Positions 9,779 to 18,583 of a DNA stretch of 64,000 nucleotides are shown here, in pieces. The position numbers were made by a program, and so were the translations under genes. The DNA is from Ohtaekwangia sp035628875. GTDB taxonomy: Bacteria; Bacteroidota; Bacteroidia; Cytophagales; Cyclobacteriaceae. Numbering within the stretch: position 1 is the first letter of the stretch; each line of letters begins with the position of its first letter. Under the pieces are notes generated by a model. The model ran no database searches. It saw nothing but the letters and a program-made list of their open reading frames with translations, and was not told where the DNA came from. The DNA lies in NCBI GenBank assembly GCA_035628875.1, contig DASPIZ010000119.1:1-64000 (forward strand), in the 5' to 3' direction.

Positions 9779-10068
9779 CGTCATCCTGAATTGCAACAGC
9801 GCAGCTGGTGCGTAATGAAGGATCCCCCGGAACAACGGAGTAAATCGCTCGTTATCAAAAAACATAAATCACGCTACTAAGACAAGTCACGATCAAATGG
9901 GCCAGTTCCTCGTTATCTCCCTACTCACAATCGTGCTACAAAGTTCTTCAAGGTTTGAAAGCTACGATGCTTAACGCGAAAGCGATTCCAATAACGACAG
10001 ACTGCTACTGCTCTTCTTGGGGATCCTTCATTGCGCGCTTGCGTGGCAAGCACAATTCAGGATGACGG
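9779..10068 (+). repeat. Array unit 5 (subtype B)
   Basis: 290 bp with subtype B interior. After it the spacer contains a small duplication (GAAGGAGTCACCG twice near 10079-10100), and the region then grades into AAACCTC words. Confidence 0.88.
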
Positions 10069-10273
10069 TAATAGTGGGAAGGAGTCACCGAAGGAGTCAC
10101 CGTGATCCCGCTTCTCTCTCCGATCGTAATCCTCCTCTCTACGATTCGTAATCCTTCTCAAACCACAAACCACAAACCACAAACCTCAAACATCTAACCT
10201 CAAACCTCAAACCTCAAACAATAGGCACAGGTCCATCGTTTTTCGACACCAACCATGAACTTTCAACCATGAA

Positions 10274-11200
10274 CTATCCCAAACTTTCCTCCGCAGCAAT
10301 TTTATCGAGGGCGAGTTGTCTTTTGAGTTCTTCCAGGTCGGAAAACTTGATGTCCCAGCGCAGGAGTTTGTGAAAGTAAATGGTGAGGGATTCGCCGTAA
10401 ATGTCTTTGTTGAAATCAAATATATTCACTTCGAGATTGCGTTTGATGCCGTCGATGGTTGGGCGATTGCCGATGTACATCATGCCTTTTAAATGTTGGT
10501 GTTCGTATTGCACGGTAACGGCATATATTCCATCTGCGGGGATAAGCTTGAATTTACTATCGATCTCAATATTGGCTGTCGGGAAGCCAAGGATTCTGCC
10601 CAGTTTATCTCCCATGATCACTCTTCCGGTGATGCTGTACGGGCTGCCCAGCAGGGGTGTGGCCGTTTCGATATCACCTTCTTCCAGTGCTTTTCGTATG
10701 GTGGTGGAGCTTACGCCAATGTGATCTACATCCTGCCTTGGAATTTCTTCTACGTCAAAACCATACGTGGGACCATCCGCTTTTAGTTGTTCGAAACTTC
10801 CTTCACGATTTTTTCCGAAATGATGGTCATATCCAATAACGAGTTTTTTTGTGCCGATGGTGTCAACGAGGATTTTAGATATAAATTCCTTTGAAGTGAG
10901 TTGCGAGAATTCTTTCGTGAATGGAATGCGAAGTAAATGTTGTATTCCATGCTCCTTGAGTAAGGCTGCTTTTTCTTCGAATGTATTCAGCAACTTTAAT
11001 GATGTATCTTCGGGGTGAAGCACAAGCCGCGGGTGTGGCCAGAACGTGATCACCACTGTTTGTCCTTTGTGAAGCAGGGAAGTTTCCTTTAAGCGTGACA
11101 GAATTTTCTGGTGTCCAATATGTACGCCATCGAATGTTCCGCTTGTAACAACCGCATACTTTAGGGGTACAAAATCTTCGATGCCATGGTAAATCTTCAT
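10274..11200 (-). CDS. ribF: Bifunctional riboflavin kinase/FAD synthetase
   Basis: 308 residues, normal length. The N-terminal nucleotidyltransferase domain shows SGTFDGVHIGHQKIL at 19-33 and the ISSTTIRK-like segment GVSSTTIRKALEEGD near 162. The C-terminal flavokinase domain shows GDKLGRILGFPTANIE near 195. It converts riboflavin to FMN and FAD in the cytoplasm. It is the last gene of the ftsX-DUF3098-uppP-truB-ribF cluster, 34 bp behind truB. Confidence 0.95.
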   Translation of the reverse strand: MKIYHGIEDFVPLKYAVVTSGTFDGVHIGHQKILSRLKETSLLHKGQTVVITFWPHPRLVLHPEDTSLKLLNTFEEKAALLKEHGIQHLLRIPFTKEFSQLTSKEFISKILVDTIGTKKLVIGYDHHFGKNREGSFEQLKADGPTYGFDVEEIPRQDVDHIGVSSTTIRKALEEGDIETATPLLGSPYSITGRVIMGDKLGRILGFPTANIEIDSKFKLIPADGIYAVTVQYEHQHLKGMMYIGNRPTIDGIKRNLEVNIFDFNKDIYGESLTIYFHKLLRWDIKFSDLEELKRQLALDKIAAEESLG

Positions 11201-11234
11201 ATCTCAATCTCAGCTTAAAGATACATTGTTATTG

Positions 11235-11891
11235 TTAAGCAACATCTTCAATGGTCAATGCATTTTCCAGTGAGAAGCTTCCAATGCGGGTGCGACACAG
11301 TCTGCTCAGGTATGCACCAACACCTAACGCCTCGCCGTAATCCCGGGCAAGACTTCTGATGTAGGTGCCTTTTGAACACACGACGCGGAAATTTACTTCC
11401 GGTAGATTGATTGAAGTGATTTCAAACTCATGCACCTCGACATCGCGGGGTTTCAGTTCGACAGTTTCTCCTTTGCGTGCAAATGAATAAGCACGTTTAC
11501 CACCGATCTGTATAGCCGAATGCAGTGGCGGAATCTGTGCGATCTTTCCGATGAATGGGTGAACTGCATTTTTTATTTCGTCTACGGTGAGGTGATCAAT
11601 AGATTGCTTTTCGCCAGGCTCAGTTTCAAGATCATAGGAAGGTGTCGTTTGCCCGATGGTAAATGTTCCCGTGTATTCCTTCTCTAATCCCATGTATTCG
11701 TCAATACGTTTGGTCATCTTGCCTACACAAATGATTAGTAACCCGGTGGCAAGCGGATCCAGTGTTCCGGCGTGACCGATCTTTTTAACCTTTAGCTTAT
11801 ACCGGAGTTTATTCACCACATCGAACGAAGTCCATTCGAGCGGTTTATTAATCAGCAATAGTCTTCCCTCGTCGGGCTGTAACGCTTCCAT
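11235..11891 (-). CDS. truB: tRNA pseudouridine(55) synthase TruB
   Basis: 218 residues. The catalytic motif GHAGTLDPLATG spans 39-50 with Asp45 as the nucleophile. LLLINKPLEWTSFDVVNKLR precedes it, and KGTYIRSLARDYGEALG lies near 170. It lacks the extra C-terminal PUA domain of longer homologues, which is usual in this phylum. It makes pseudouridine 55 in the T-loop of tRNAs. Its start overlaps the uppP stop by one base, indicating translational coupling. Confidence 0.95.
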   Translation of the reverse strand: MEALQPDEGRLLLINKPLEWTSFDVVNKLRYKLKVKKIGHAGTLDPLATGLLIICVGKMTKRIDEYMGLEKEYTGTFTIGQTTPSYDLETEPGEKQSIDHLTVDEIKNAVHPFIGKIAQIPPLHSAIQIGGKRAYSFARKGETVELKPRDVEVHEFEITSINLPEVNFRVVCSKGTYIRSLARDYGEALGVGAYLSRLCRTRIGSFSLENALTIEDVA

Positions 11892-12712
11892 TATACGATG
11901 GAGAGTTCAATGCCGAGAAAATAAAGTATCAGAATGACTGCCCCGACCACAATCCGGTAATAACCAAATACTTTGAAACCATGGCGGGTTAAGAAATTAA
12001 TGAATGACTTAATGGCGATAACGGCAACAATAAATGCCACCACATTACCAATGATGAGCAGGGTGATTTCGTTTGATCCGAAGGAACCGCCATCTTTTTG
12101 AAAACTGTAAAGTTTATACAACGTAGCGCCGAGCATGGTAGGCACGGCGAGGAAAAAAGAAAATTCTGCCGCTGCGCGTTTTGTTAAACCTTGTGTAACA
12201 CCACCAATGATAGTGGCTGCTGATCGCGATACGCCGGGGATCATCGCGAGTGTTTGAAAGAACCCAATTTTTAATGCCGAAAAAAAAGTAAGTTCTTCTT
12301 CTTTACGGTGTTCGTTTCTGTTAAAAAGGTTATCGATAAACAGGAACACAATGCCACCGATAATCAGCATAATGCCAACCACAATTACATTTTCAAGTAA
12401 GGCATCTATCTGATCTTCAAAGGCAAGACCCAAAACGACCGCAGGAAGAAAAGCAACAAGCAATTTAAGGTAGAAGCGGATGGTTTTATCAAGGGGTTGT
12501 GTTTTCGGATGCGGAAAAAATTTACGCCAGTACAACACGATTACCGAAAGAATGGCGCCCAACTGAATGGCTACCGTAAACAGTTTTGTGAACGGATCCG
12601 AAGCAATGCCCATTACAGACGATGCAATAATCATGTGGCCGGTTGAAGATACCGGTAAAAATTCTGTCACACCTTCTATGATGGCTAGGATGATGGCTTC
12701 AATTACTGACAT
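11891..12712 (-). CDS. uppP: Undecaprenyl-diphosphatase UppP/BacA
   Basis: 273 residues, strongly hydrophobic with about eight membrane segments. The two active-site motifs are present: EGVTEFLPVSSTGHMII at 13-29 and PGVSRSAATIIGG near 159. It recycles the lipid carrier for peptidoglycan and surface polysaccharides by dephosphorylating undecaprenyl diphosphate. It sits between DUF3098 and truB in the same operon. Confidence 0.95.
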   Translation of the reverse strand: MSVIEAIILAIIEGVTEFLPVSSTGHMIIASSVMGIASDPFTKLFTVAIQLGAILSVIVLYWRKFFPHPKTQPLDKTIRFYLKLLVAFLPAVVLGLAFEDQIDALLENVIVVGIMLIIGGIVFLFIDNLFNRNEHRKEEELTFFSALKIGFFQTLAMIPGVSRSAATIIGGVTQGLTKRAAAEFSFFLAVPTMLGATLYKLYSFQKDGGSFGSNEITLLIIGNVVAFIVAVIAIKSFINFLTRHGFKVFGYYRIVVGAVILILYFLGIELSIV

Positions 12713-12762
12713 GGAATACGTTTAATGCGTATGATGAATGGACAAGAATACCGGGCTTGTAC

Positions 12763-12966
12763 TTAACGCGAAGGCTTGTGCAGGATGGCATAGATTTCGA
12801 TGATGAAACCCGCCATTACAATGAGGGGCCCCAGCGTAAGTCCGAGGAAACCGAAGCCGTGTTGTTCATTATCAAGAGACATGATTACAAAGCCAAACAC
12901 CAGTGTAAACACACCAATGATCATCCATTGATAATTCTTTCTTCCAAAAGGCAGTTTATTTTCCAT
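12763..12966 (-). CDS. DUF3098 small membrane protein
   Basis: 67 residues with two membrane segments (about 14-31 and 41-60) around the short loop LDNEQHGFGFLG. The pattern KLPFGRKNYQWMI at the start and LGPLIVMAGFIIEIYAIL near the end is that of DUF3098, which in this phylum lies between ftsX and uppP. Its function is unknown; the steady neighbourhood suggests a role in division or the envelope, which is inference. Confidence 0.85.
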   Translation of the reverse strand: MENKLPFGRKNYQWMIIGVFTLVFGFVIMSLDNEQHGFGFLGLTLGPLIVMAGFIIEIYAILHKPSR

Positions 12967-12979
12967 TGCTATTACTTTA

Positions 12980-13864
12980 TCAATACAAATCGTCTAACGA
13001 CATTCTTAAATATTTTCTCACGGAAAAATACGTGCTCATGAAAGCGATAAAAATACCGATGAGCGTGATTCCGGCGAGCAGGACAATAAAATTAGTTGCG
13101 TTGTACAGGATCGCCAGGTCAGGAATGTTCTGCTGCGCATACTGGATAAGCGCGTACAGCAATATTCCGGCAAGCATACCGGAGAGTAAACCGTACCCGG
13201 CACCGCGCAGTAAAAAGGGTCCTTGGATAAACCACTTCTTCGCGCCAACCAGTTGCATACTGCGAATTAGAAATCGTTGCGAAAACATGGCAATGCGCAA
13301 AGTATTGTTAATAAGCAGGATAACGGTGATCAACAACACTACAATGAGTCCGAGCAGGAATAAACTGATGTTGGCAAAGTTTTTATTTACCGACGCGATA
13401 AGGTTTTCAACATATTCGACCTGAAAAACGCCATTCATTTTCAGGATATCGGCTTTAATTTTTTCAAGTTCGGGGACAGAATGTTTTTCCGGATCTATGG
13501 TAACGAGAAAAGCGTCGCGTAGGGGATTATCACCCAAAAATTTCTGAAAATCTTCGCCGGTAGCTTTTATGAATTCGTCAGCAGCAGCTTCTTTAGATAC
13601 AAACGTAATGCTTTCGTCTGTTTGCTTGCTCACATAATCCTGTGAACGAAGCGTGTTCTCAATCTGCAGGCGTTGTGTTTCGCTAATCGTCGGTTTTAAA
13701 AATACCTGTAAACGGATATTGAGTCGTACCTGTCGTTCAAGTTCCTGTGAGAACAGTACCATTAAACCAAACAGACCCATTACGAACAGCGCCAGCGTTA
13801 TACTAAATACAACGCCGACTGCGGGATAACCACCTAATTTCTTTTTACGCGTTTTTCTATCCAT
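12980..13864 (-). CDS. ftsX: Cell division ABC permease FtsX
   Basis: 294 residues from the ATG at 13864 (MDRKTRKKKLGGYP); the longer frame opens with TTG and adds only four residues. One membrane segment near 16-38 is followed by an extracytoplasmic domain and three C-terminal membrane segments. With FtsE it forms the divisome complex that controls peptidoglycan hydrolases. It is the first gene of the minus-strand cluster. ftsE is not in the window. Confidence 0.93.
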   Translation of the reverse strand: MDRKTRKKKLGGYPAVGVVFSITLALFVMGLFGLMVLFSQELERQVRLNIRLQVFLKPTISETQRLQIENTLRSQDYVSKQTDESITFVSKEAAADEFIKATGEDFQKFLGDNPLRDAFLVTIDPEKHSVPELEKIKADILKMNGVFQVEYVENLIASVNKNFANISLFLLGLIVVLLITVILLINNTLRIAMFSQRFLIRSMQLVGAKKWFIQGPFLLRGAGYGLLSGMLAGILLYALIQYAQQNIPDLAILYNATNFIVLLAGITLIGIFIAFMSTYFSVRKYLRMSLDDLY

Positions 13865-13920
13865 GCCAAACGTCAAATTTAATTAAACGACACAGAAATT
13901 CTATTTATTTGAAATTAAGT

Positions 13921-13957
13921 TAAAAAAAGAAGCCTTGTGGTTTAACGACAAGGCTTC
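13921..13957 (-). terminator. Intrinsic terminator after the anti-sigma-like gene
   Basis: On the minus strand, GAAGCCTTGT (13957-13948), a 9-base loop and ACAAGGCTTC (13938-13929) are followed by seven T. It closes the sigma/anti-sigma operon and insulates ftsX. Confidence 0.9.
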
Positions 13958-13977
13958 CTGAAGATGTGGCTGGTTTT

Positions 13978-14832
13978 TTATTTATTCCGGTATTCCATAA
14001 GCTTTTTAAGAAGCGCCGGATCGTTTACAGGGATCAGACGTTTAACTTCCGTGCCTTCATCGAGCAGGTAATAGTTGTCTTTGTAGAAAAGGAATACAGT
14101 TCTTTTTTCACCGGAAAAAAATTCAAGAATTTCATACAGATTGTTCTCAAACGACCCGTACAGGGTAACCTTGTCATTATTTAAAACATAATGGAAGCCA
14201 TATTTCCGGTTGGTTTTATCTACTTCCGTAGTAATCCGTGAGGCTGTTGCCACCTCGTGCGTTGTTTTCGATTCACCTGGAAGGGTTGCGTCCATGTTCT
14301 CTTCATCGTCAGTAAGTTCTTCAGACGGATCGAACACATCCAATTTGCGAGGAGTTGCGGATTTTTCTTCTAATGGTTTTTTTGCCGGTATACCAACTTC
14401 GTCCTTAGGTTTTAATTCCTGCGCATCAACCGGGGATTCCATTTCTGTTGGTTGCTGTATTGTAGATTTTTCCGAAACCGCTGGCTTTTGTGGGACCACT
14501 GTCTGTTCTTCAGCTGCTACCTCCATGGGAGCAGGCGCTGGTTTGAAATAAAAATACACACTGATACCGAGCAATAGCGCGACAGTACTAAACCCGGCCC
14601 ATTTGGTAAAGGAAGAAGTCGGTGAAGAAGGAACTGGAACCGCCATCAGTAAGGCTTTTAATTCTGCTTTGCGTGCATTTCTGATGCCTGTAGCAATATG
14701 CTGTTGGAGATCATACGCGCGCTGCAAATCAATATCTTCTGCTAATCGCTTTTCAAAGGCAATTTTGTCTGTTGCCGAGAGCCGGTTTGCTATGTAATCA
14801 TCGAGAAGTTCGAAGTCTCTTTCTGCTGCCAT
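13978..14832 (-). CDS. Probable anti-sigma factor, single membrane segment
   Basis: 284 residues. A helical N-terminal cytoplasmic part (AERDFELLDDYIANRLSATD, then FEKRLAEDIDLQRAYD) resembles the sigma-binding region of Bacteroidota anti-sigma proteins without the zinc His-Cys-Cys motif. One membrane segment (about 79-95) follows, then a low-complexity Pro/Glu/Lys-rich linker and a C-terminal periplasmic domain rich in aromatic residues (GFHYVLNNDKVTLYGSFEN). The gene starts five bases after the sigma factor gene stops. The pairing supports the call; the domain assignment by eye is moderate. Confidence 0.65.
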   Translation of the reverse strand: MAAERDFELLDDYIANRLSATDKIAFEKRLAEDIDLQRAYDLQQHIATGIRNARKAELKALLMAVPVPSSPTSSFTKWAGFSTVALLLGISVYFYFKPAPAPMEVAAEEQTVVPQKPAVSEKSTIQQPTEMESPVDAQELKPKDEVGIPAKKPLEEKSATPRKLDVFDPSEELTDDEENMDATLPGESKTTHEVATASRITTEVDKTNRKYGFHYVLNNDKVTLYGSFENNLYEILEFFSGEKRTVFLFYKDNYYLLDEGTEVKRLIPVNDPALLKKLMEYRNK

Positions 14833-14837
14833 AAAAA

Positions 14838-15377
14838 TTAATCTAAAAAATCCTGTTCACTGTATTGGGCTTTCACCAACTCATCAAGCTTTTGTTTGCA
14901 TTTATATTTTTTGGTCTTTGCCGTATCTGTATTCGCAAATCCCATCTTGTCGGCAATGTCCTGCATCGATAGCTCTTCAAAATAATAATACATGAGCACC
15001 TGCTTACAAGTATCGCCAAGTTGTTCTATACACTGTCTTATGATGCGTTCGCGTTCGGGAGCATCCATGTTCTGCGACACCGCAGAATCTTTCTCTTCAT
15101 TCGATAAACGCTTCTTACGCTCTAGTTCCTTGCGCCAGAGATTCTGACAAATGCTGTAAATGTAGGTGCTCATCTTGGAGGTTAACACCAGGCTGCCGGA
15201 GTTTGCCTTCTGCCAGAATACGATCAACGCATCCTGGTAAACATCCATTGCTTCTTCCTCGGTACCGCTGTTGGAGATGACCATTTTCGTCATCATCCGA
15301 TAATATTTTTTGTACAATAACTCAAGAGCCTTTTCATCGCCTCGGCAAATGCGTTCGAATATCTCTTTTTCATTCAT
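14838..15377 (-). CDS. ECF-type RNA polymerase sigma factor
   Basis: 179 residues from the ATG at 15377 (MNEKEIFERICRGDEKALELLY); an ATG at 15401 would add eight residues. Region 2 (about 14-85) includes LLYKKYYRMM and EEAMDVYQDALIVFWQ. Region 4 (about 110-165) includes CKQVLMYYYFEELSMQDIAD. It directs RNA polymerase to a small regulon and is encoded just ahead of its likely membrane-bound inhibitor. The inducing signal and target genes are unknown. Confidence 0.88.
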   Translation of the reverse strand: MNEKEIFERICRGDEKALELLYKKYYRMMTKMVISNSGTEEEAMDVYQDALIVFWQKANSGSLVLTSKMSTYIYSICQNLWRKELERKKRLSNEEKDSAVSQNMDAPERERIIRQCIEQLGDTCKQVLMYYYFEELSMQDIADKMGFANTDTAKTKKYKCKQKLDELVKAQYSEQDFLD

Positions 15378-15473
15378 GTTAGAACCCGACCTGTATACCA
15401 TGATTGTGCGGTTTTGTAACCTGCGTGTTTACATTTTTGTAGCATTTTCCGTTATGAGCATGGAAAATCAGGA

Positions 15474-15896
15474 TTAATCTGCTTTTTCCCAGATTTGTGT
15501 GCGATAGAAGGGGCCCCAATATCCCCGGACGTTCAGTTTTTCATCTTTGAGCCAAAGCTTGCAACGGTAAACCTTACCATTTTCCGGATCTAAGATATCA
15601 CCATCTCCATAATAATCGTCGTACGGTTGCAAATTCCGAATAATTTCCATTCCGATCACTTTCTTTTTATAGCGGCCATCATCGGAAGGACAGGCTGTAC
15701 ATTTCGGATCCGGATCTTCTCCTGCGTGCGTAAATATGCGGATGACTTTACCGAAAAGCTTTCCATCTTTTTCAAATAATTCTACAATCGATCTGGCTTC
15801 ACCTGTTTCATCATCAATGGTTTTCCATTTACCAACAATAGATTGCGCTTGTGCTGAAATGCTGATTAATACAATGGGGATCAGAATTTTTTTCAT
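15474..15896 (-). CDS. DUF2147 secreted protein
   Basis: 140 residues from the ATG at 15896. The signal peptide ends near ISAQAQS. The mature part has IVGKWKTIDDETGE, GKLFGKVIRI, a CTACP pair of cysteines, and RGYWGPFYRTQIW at the end, all typical of DUF2147, a lipocalin-like periplasmic domain of unknown role. It lies alone between the sigma operon and the pyrophosphatase. Confidence 0.88.
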   Translation of the reverse strand: MKKILIPIVLISISAQAQSIVGKWKTIDDETGEARSIVELFEKDGKLFGKVIRIFTHAGEDPDPKCTACPSDDGRYKKKVIGMEIIRNLQPYDDYYGDGDILDPENGKVYRCKLWLKDEKLNVRGYWGPFYRTQIWEKAD

Positions 15897-15928
15897 TGCC
15901 AAGGGGTCTTTGGATCAATCAAAAATAA

Positions 15929-15956
15929 AAAAAGCCCCGGGAAATCGGGGCTTTTT
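15929..15956 (-). terminator. Intrinsic terminator after hppA
   Basis: AAAAAGCCCCG at 15929-15939 pairs perfectly with CGGGGCTTTTT at 15946-15956 around six bases. On the minus strand it follows hppA by about 20 bases and ends in T5. Confidence 0.9.
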
Positions 15957-15977
15957 AAAAAATAGACTTTAAACCAA

Positions 15978-18266
15978 TTATTTATGATGGTCAGTTTCAT
16001 GCAACTGACTCACTACTTCTGTTTTTGCTTTTGCATCGTCCTTGCGGGAAGATTCACCGTCATCTGTTTTGTCTACGGCCAAAAGCGGCGCAATTACAAG
16101 TGCAACTACCGACATCAATTTCAATAATATATTAAGTGATGGACCTGATGTATCCTTGAACGGATCACCAACTGTATCGCCAACAACGGCAGCTTTGTGC
16201 GGATCGGATTTTTTGTAGTACATCTGTCCATTGATATCGACACCTTCTTCAAAACTTTTCTTCGCATTATCCCAGGCACCACCAGCATTTGACTGGAAGA
16301 TCGCCATCAATACACCGGATACAGTAACACCAGCAAGCATACCGCCCAAAGCTTCAACACCAAAACCAGGAAGGAAAGCAATTACAACAGGAGCGATAAC
16401 GGCCATCAAACCAGGAAGAACCATTTCGCGAAGCGCAGCCTTCGTAGAGATTTCAACACATTTTCCATATTCAGCTTTTCCATCGGCGTCGTGAAATATT
16501 TTCTGATCTTCAGCAGACCACTCATTCATTTCCCTGTCTCCATTGCGACGCATCGCTTCGAGGGCTGCTTTAAGTTGTGGAATAGATGCAAACTGTCTTC
16601 TTACCTCTTCGATCATCGACATGGCAGCACGTCCTACAGCGCCCATTGCCATAGCAGAGAAAACAAACGGTAACATCGCTCCAATAAATAATCCCGCCAT
16701 AACATTGGCCTTGGATACATCTATCGTACTGAGATGAGCGGTTGTCATAAACGCACCGAATAAGGCAAGCGCAGTTAACGCCGCAGATGCAATAGCAAAA
16801 CCTTTTCCGATTGCCGCGGTAGTGTTACCAACAGCATCGAGTTTATCGGTACGCGAACGAACTTCTTTTGGAAGCTCAGACATTTCAGCGATACCTCCGG
16901 CATTGTCGGAGATCGGTCCGTAAGCATCAACAGCCAATTGAATTCCAAGATTGGAAAGCATACCAACTGCAGCAATGGCGATACCATAAAGTCCGCCAAA
17001 ATAAAACGCACCGATAATTGAAAGTGCAATGATGATAATTGGAATTGCGGTAGACATCATACCCACACCAAGACCTGCGATAATGTTTGTTGCGGCTCCT
17101 GTAGAAGACTGACGAACAATTGAAAGCACTGGTTTTTTACCCATGCCTGTATAATACTCGGTAACAAGACCGACTAACAATCCGCCGACAAGACCAATCA
17201 CGGTAGCCCAGAACACGCCAAGTGCTGTGTAATGATTACCAAGTTCAGGATCTTCCCACGCATATAAAGGATCTTTGAACCACCATTCTGCAGGAAGCAT
17301 CCAGGTAATGATAAAATACGAAGCTGCAATCATGATGATGGAAGAAATAAATTCCCCGGCATTCAGGGCTTTTTGAGGATCGCCACCTTCTTTTACGCGA
17401 ACGAAAAACGTTCCGATAAATGACATTACAATACCAACACCAGCAAGTACCAACGGAAGGAGGACAGCAGAGAGTCCATTGAATGCATCGCTGAAACCAG
17501 GTACCATGAATGCAGCACCCAATACCATCGTTCCGACGATTGAACCAACATACGATTCAAATAAGTCAGCACCCATACCCGCAACATCACCTACGTTATC
17601 ACCAACGTTATCAGCAATAGTAGCAGGATTCAGGGGGTGATCTTCCGGAATACCGGCTTCCACTTTACCGACGAGGTCAGCACCAACGTCAGCGGCTTTT
17701 GTATATATCCCACCACCTACACGCGCGAAGAGTGCAATGGAAGAAGCGCCGAATGAAAATCCGGTGAGGACGGTTAAGACCTGGTTCACATCGGTGAACA
17801 TGTTTTGGTAAACGATGAAAAGAACACTTAATCCAAGAACACCTAATCCAACAACACCCATACCCATTACCGTACCACCGGCAAAGGCAACTTCAAGGGC
17901 TCTTCCAAGACTGGTGCGCGCTGCGTTTGTGGTTCTCACATTGGCCTTAGTTGCAACCCGCATACCGATGAAACCCGCCAGGGCTGAACAGAATGCGCCG
18001 ATAACAAATGAAACGCCCACTAACGGACTTGATGTTTCACTATTGGCAGTTACACCCAATAAAACAGCAACACATAAAACGAAGATGGCCAATATTTTGT
18101 ACTCAGCTTTCAAGAAAGCCATGGCGCCTTCAGCAATGTGGCCAGCAATCTTTTTCATCTTGTCTGTACCAACTTCCTGCTTATTGACCCAGGCACTTTT
18201 CCAAAGGACAAATAATAGTCCTAGTACACCGAAGCCGGGTAAGAGATAGAGAATGTTTTCTTCCAT
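15978..18266 (-). CDS. hppA: Membrane-bound pyrophosphatase, K+-dependent type (Na+ or H+ pump)
   Basis: 762 residues with about 16 membrane segments. The pyrophosphate site is visible as DVGADLVGKVEAGIPEDHP near 193 followed by NPATIADNVGDNVGD. The ion-selectivity segment reads GNTTAAIGKGFAI near 479; Ala and Gly at the two diagnostic positions mark the K+-dependent subclass, where K+-independent enzymes carry Lys and Thr. Many K+-dependent members of this phylum pump Na+, but the ion cannot be fixed from this reading. The acidic and charged C-terminal tail (KTDDGESSRKDDAKAK) is extra. A clear housekeeping promoter lies upstream. Confidence 0.95.
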   Translation of the reverse strand: MEENILYLLPGFGVLGLLFVLWKSAWVNKQEVGTDKMKKIAGHIAEGAMAFLKAEYKILAIFVLCVAVLLGVTANSETSSPLVGVSFVIGAFCSALAGFIGMRVATKANVRTTNAARTSLGRALEVAFAGGTVMGMGVVGLGVLGLSVLFIVYQNMFTDVNQVLTVLTGFSFGASSIALFARVGGGIYTKAADVGADLVGKVEAGIPEDHPLNPATIADNVGDNVGDVAGMGADLFESYVGSIVGTMVLGAAFMVPGFSDAFNGLSAVLLPLVLAGVGIVMSFIGTFFVRVKEGGDPQKALNAGEFISSIIMIAASYFIITWMLPAEWWFKDPLYAWEDPELGNHYTALGVFWATVIGLVGGLLVGLVTEYYTGMGKKPVLSIVRQSSTGAATNIIAGLGVGMMSTAIPIIIIALSIIGAFYFGGLYGIAIAAVGMLSNLGIQLAVDAYGPISDNAGGIAEMSELPKEVRSRTDKLDAVGNTTAAIGKGFAIASAALTALALFGAFMTTAHLSTIDVSKANVMAGLFIGAMLPFVFSAMAMGAVGRAAMSMIEEVRRQFASIPQLKAALEAMRRNGDREMNEWSAEDQKIFHDADGKAEYGKCVEISTKAALREMVLPGLMAVIAPVVIAFLPGFGVEALGGMLAGVTVSGVLMAIFQSNAGGAWDNAKKSFEEGVDINGQMYYKKSDPHKAAVVGDTVGDPFKDTSGPSLNILLKLMSVVALVIAPLLAVDKTDDGESSRKDDAKAKTEVVSQLHETDHHK

Positions 18267-18343
18267 AGATTATTTAGGTTTTTCATTTGTGAAAACATGC
18301 CACGGCGTTACAATTCCGTCGGAACAATATTTTTCAACTGTCG

Positions 18344-18374
18344 CAAATATAGAATAACTCTTAAAACCGCCAAA
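18344..18374 (-). promoter_or_regulatory. Bacteroidota-type promoter of hppA
   Basis: On the minus strand, TTTG (18374-18371), exactly 19 bases, then TATATTTG (18351-18344) matches the TTTG / TAnnTTTG consensus of the primary sigma factor in this phylum. Transcription would start near 18337, giving a leader of about 70 bases before the hppA ATG. Confidence 0.8.
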
Positions 18375-18583
18375 AGGATTGATAAAGAGAAGGTAAGAGT
18401 TCAATAAATTAGCAGGCAGCGAAATTGTTAAGGGGACTTCGGAGGTAAAAGGGACGAGGTACGAAGTAGGGATTATTGTAATAGCTTTATGTTTTTACCG
18501 TCTCGGTTTTGATGCGTTCTTAGTCTATCCTGATCACGTTACGTCTTCCTTGTACCTGTGCCTCGTACTTCGAACCAGCTAGG
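18375..18583. repeat. Intergenic word repeats GAGGTACGAAG in inverted orientation
   Basis: Between hppA and the next minus-strand gene, ACGAGGTACGAAGTAGGG near 18453 and CTCGTACTTCGAACC near 18562 are loosely inverted copies of one word. I see no gene. The whole gap from 18267 to 18583 is otherwise only the hppA leader and promoter. Confidence 0.5.

Larger units (their letters stand above)
8115..10273. repeat. Tandem array of five ~280 bp repeats in a gene-free region
   Basis: This 2.1 kb gap between aacS and ribF has no credible coding frame. It holds five direct copies of an element with inverted, hairpin-forming ends, spaced 374-418 bp start to start. The spacers are pyrimidine-rich and repetitive themselves (CTCTCTACGACCGTCATCC and CTATTGTAATCC words). 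Short repeats flank the array: GCTTCAGGCTGCAAGC words at 8144-8175 and AAACCTC / ACCACAA words at 10158-10225. Two internal subtypes alternate (A, B, B, A, B). Confidence 0.9.

Noticed and set aside
8201..10068. CRISPR array
   Set aside because: The repeats are about 280 bp with repetitive spacers and no cas genes; unit size and spacer similarity do not fit CRISPR.
17815..18249. 144-residue plus-strand frame opposite hppA
   Set aside because: It lies fully inside the membrane pyrophosphatase gene and is Pro/Thr-rich without a domain, a shadow of the coding strand.
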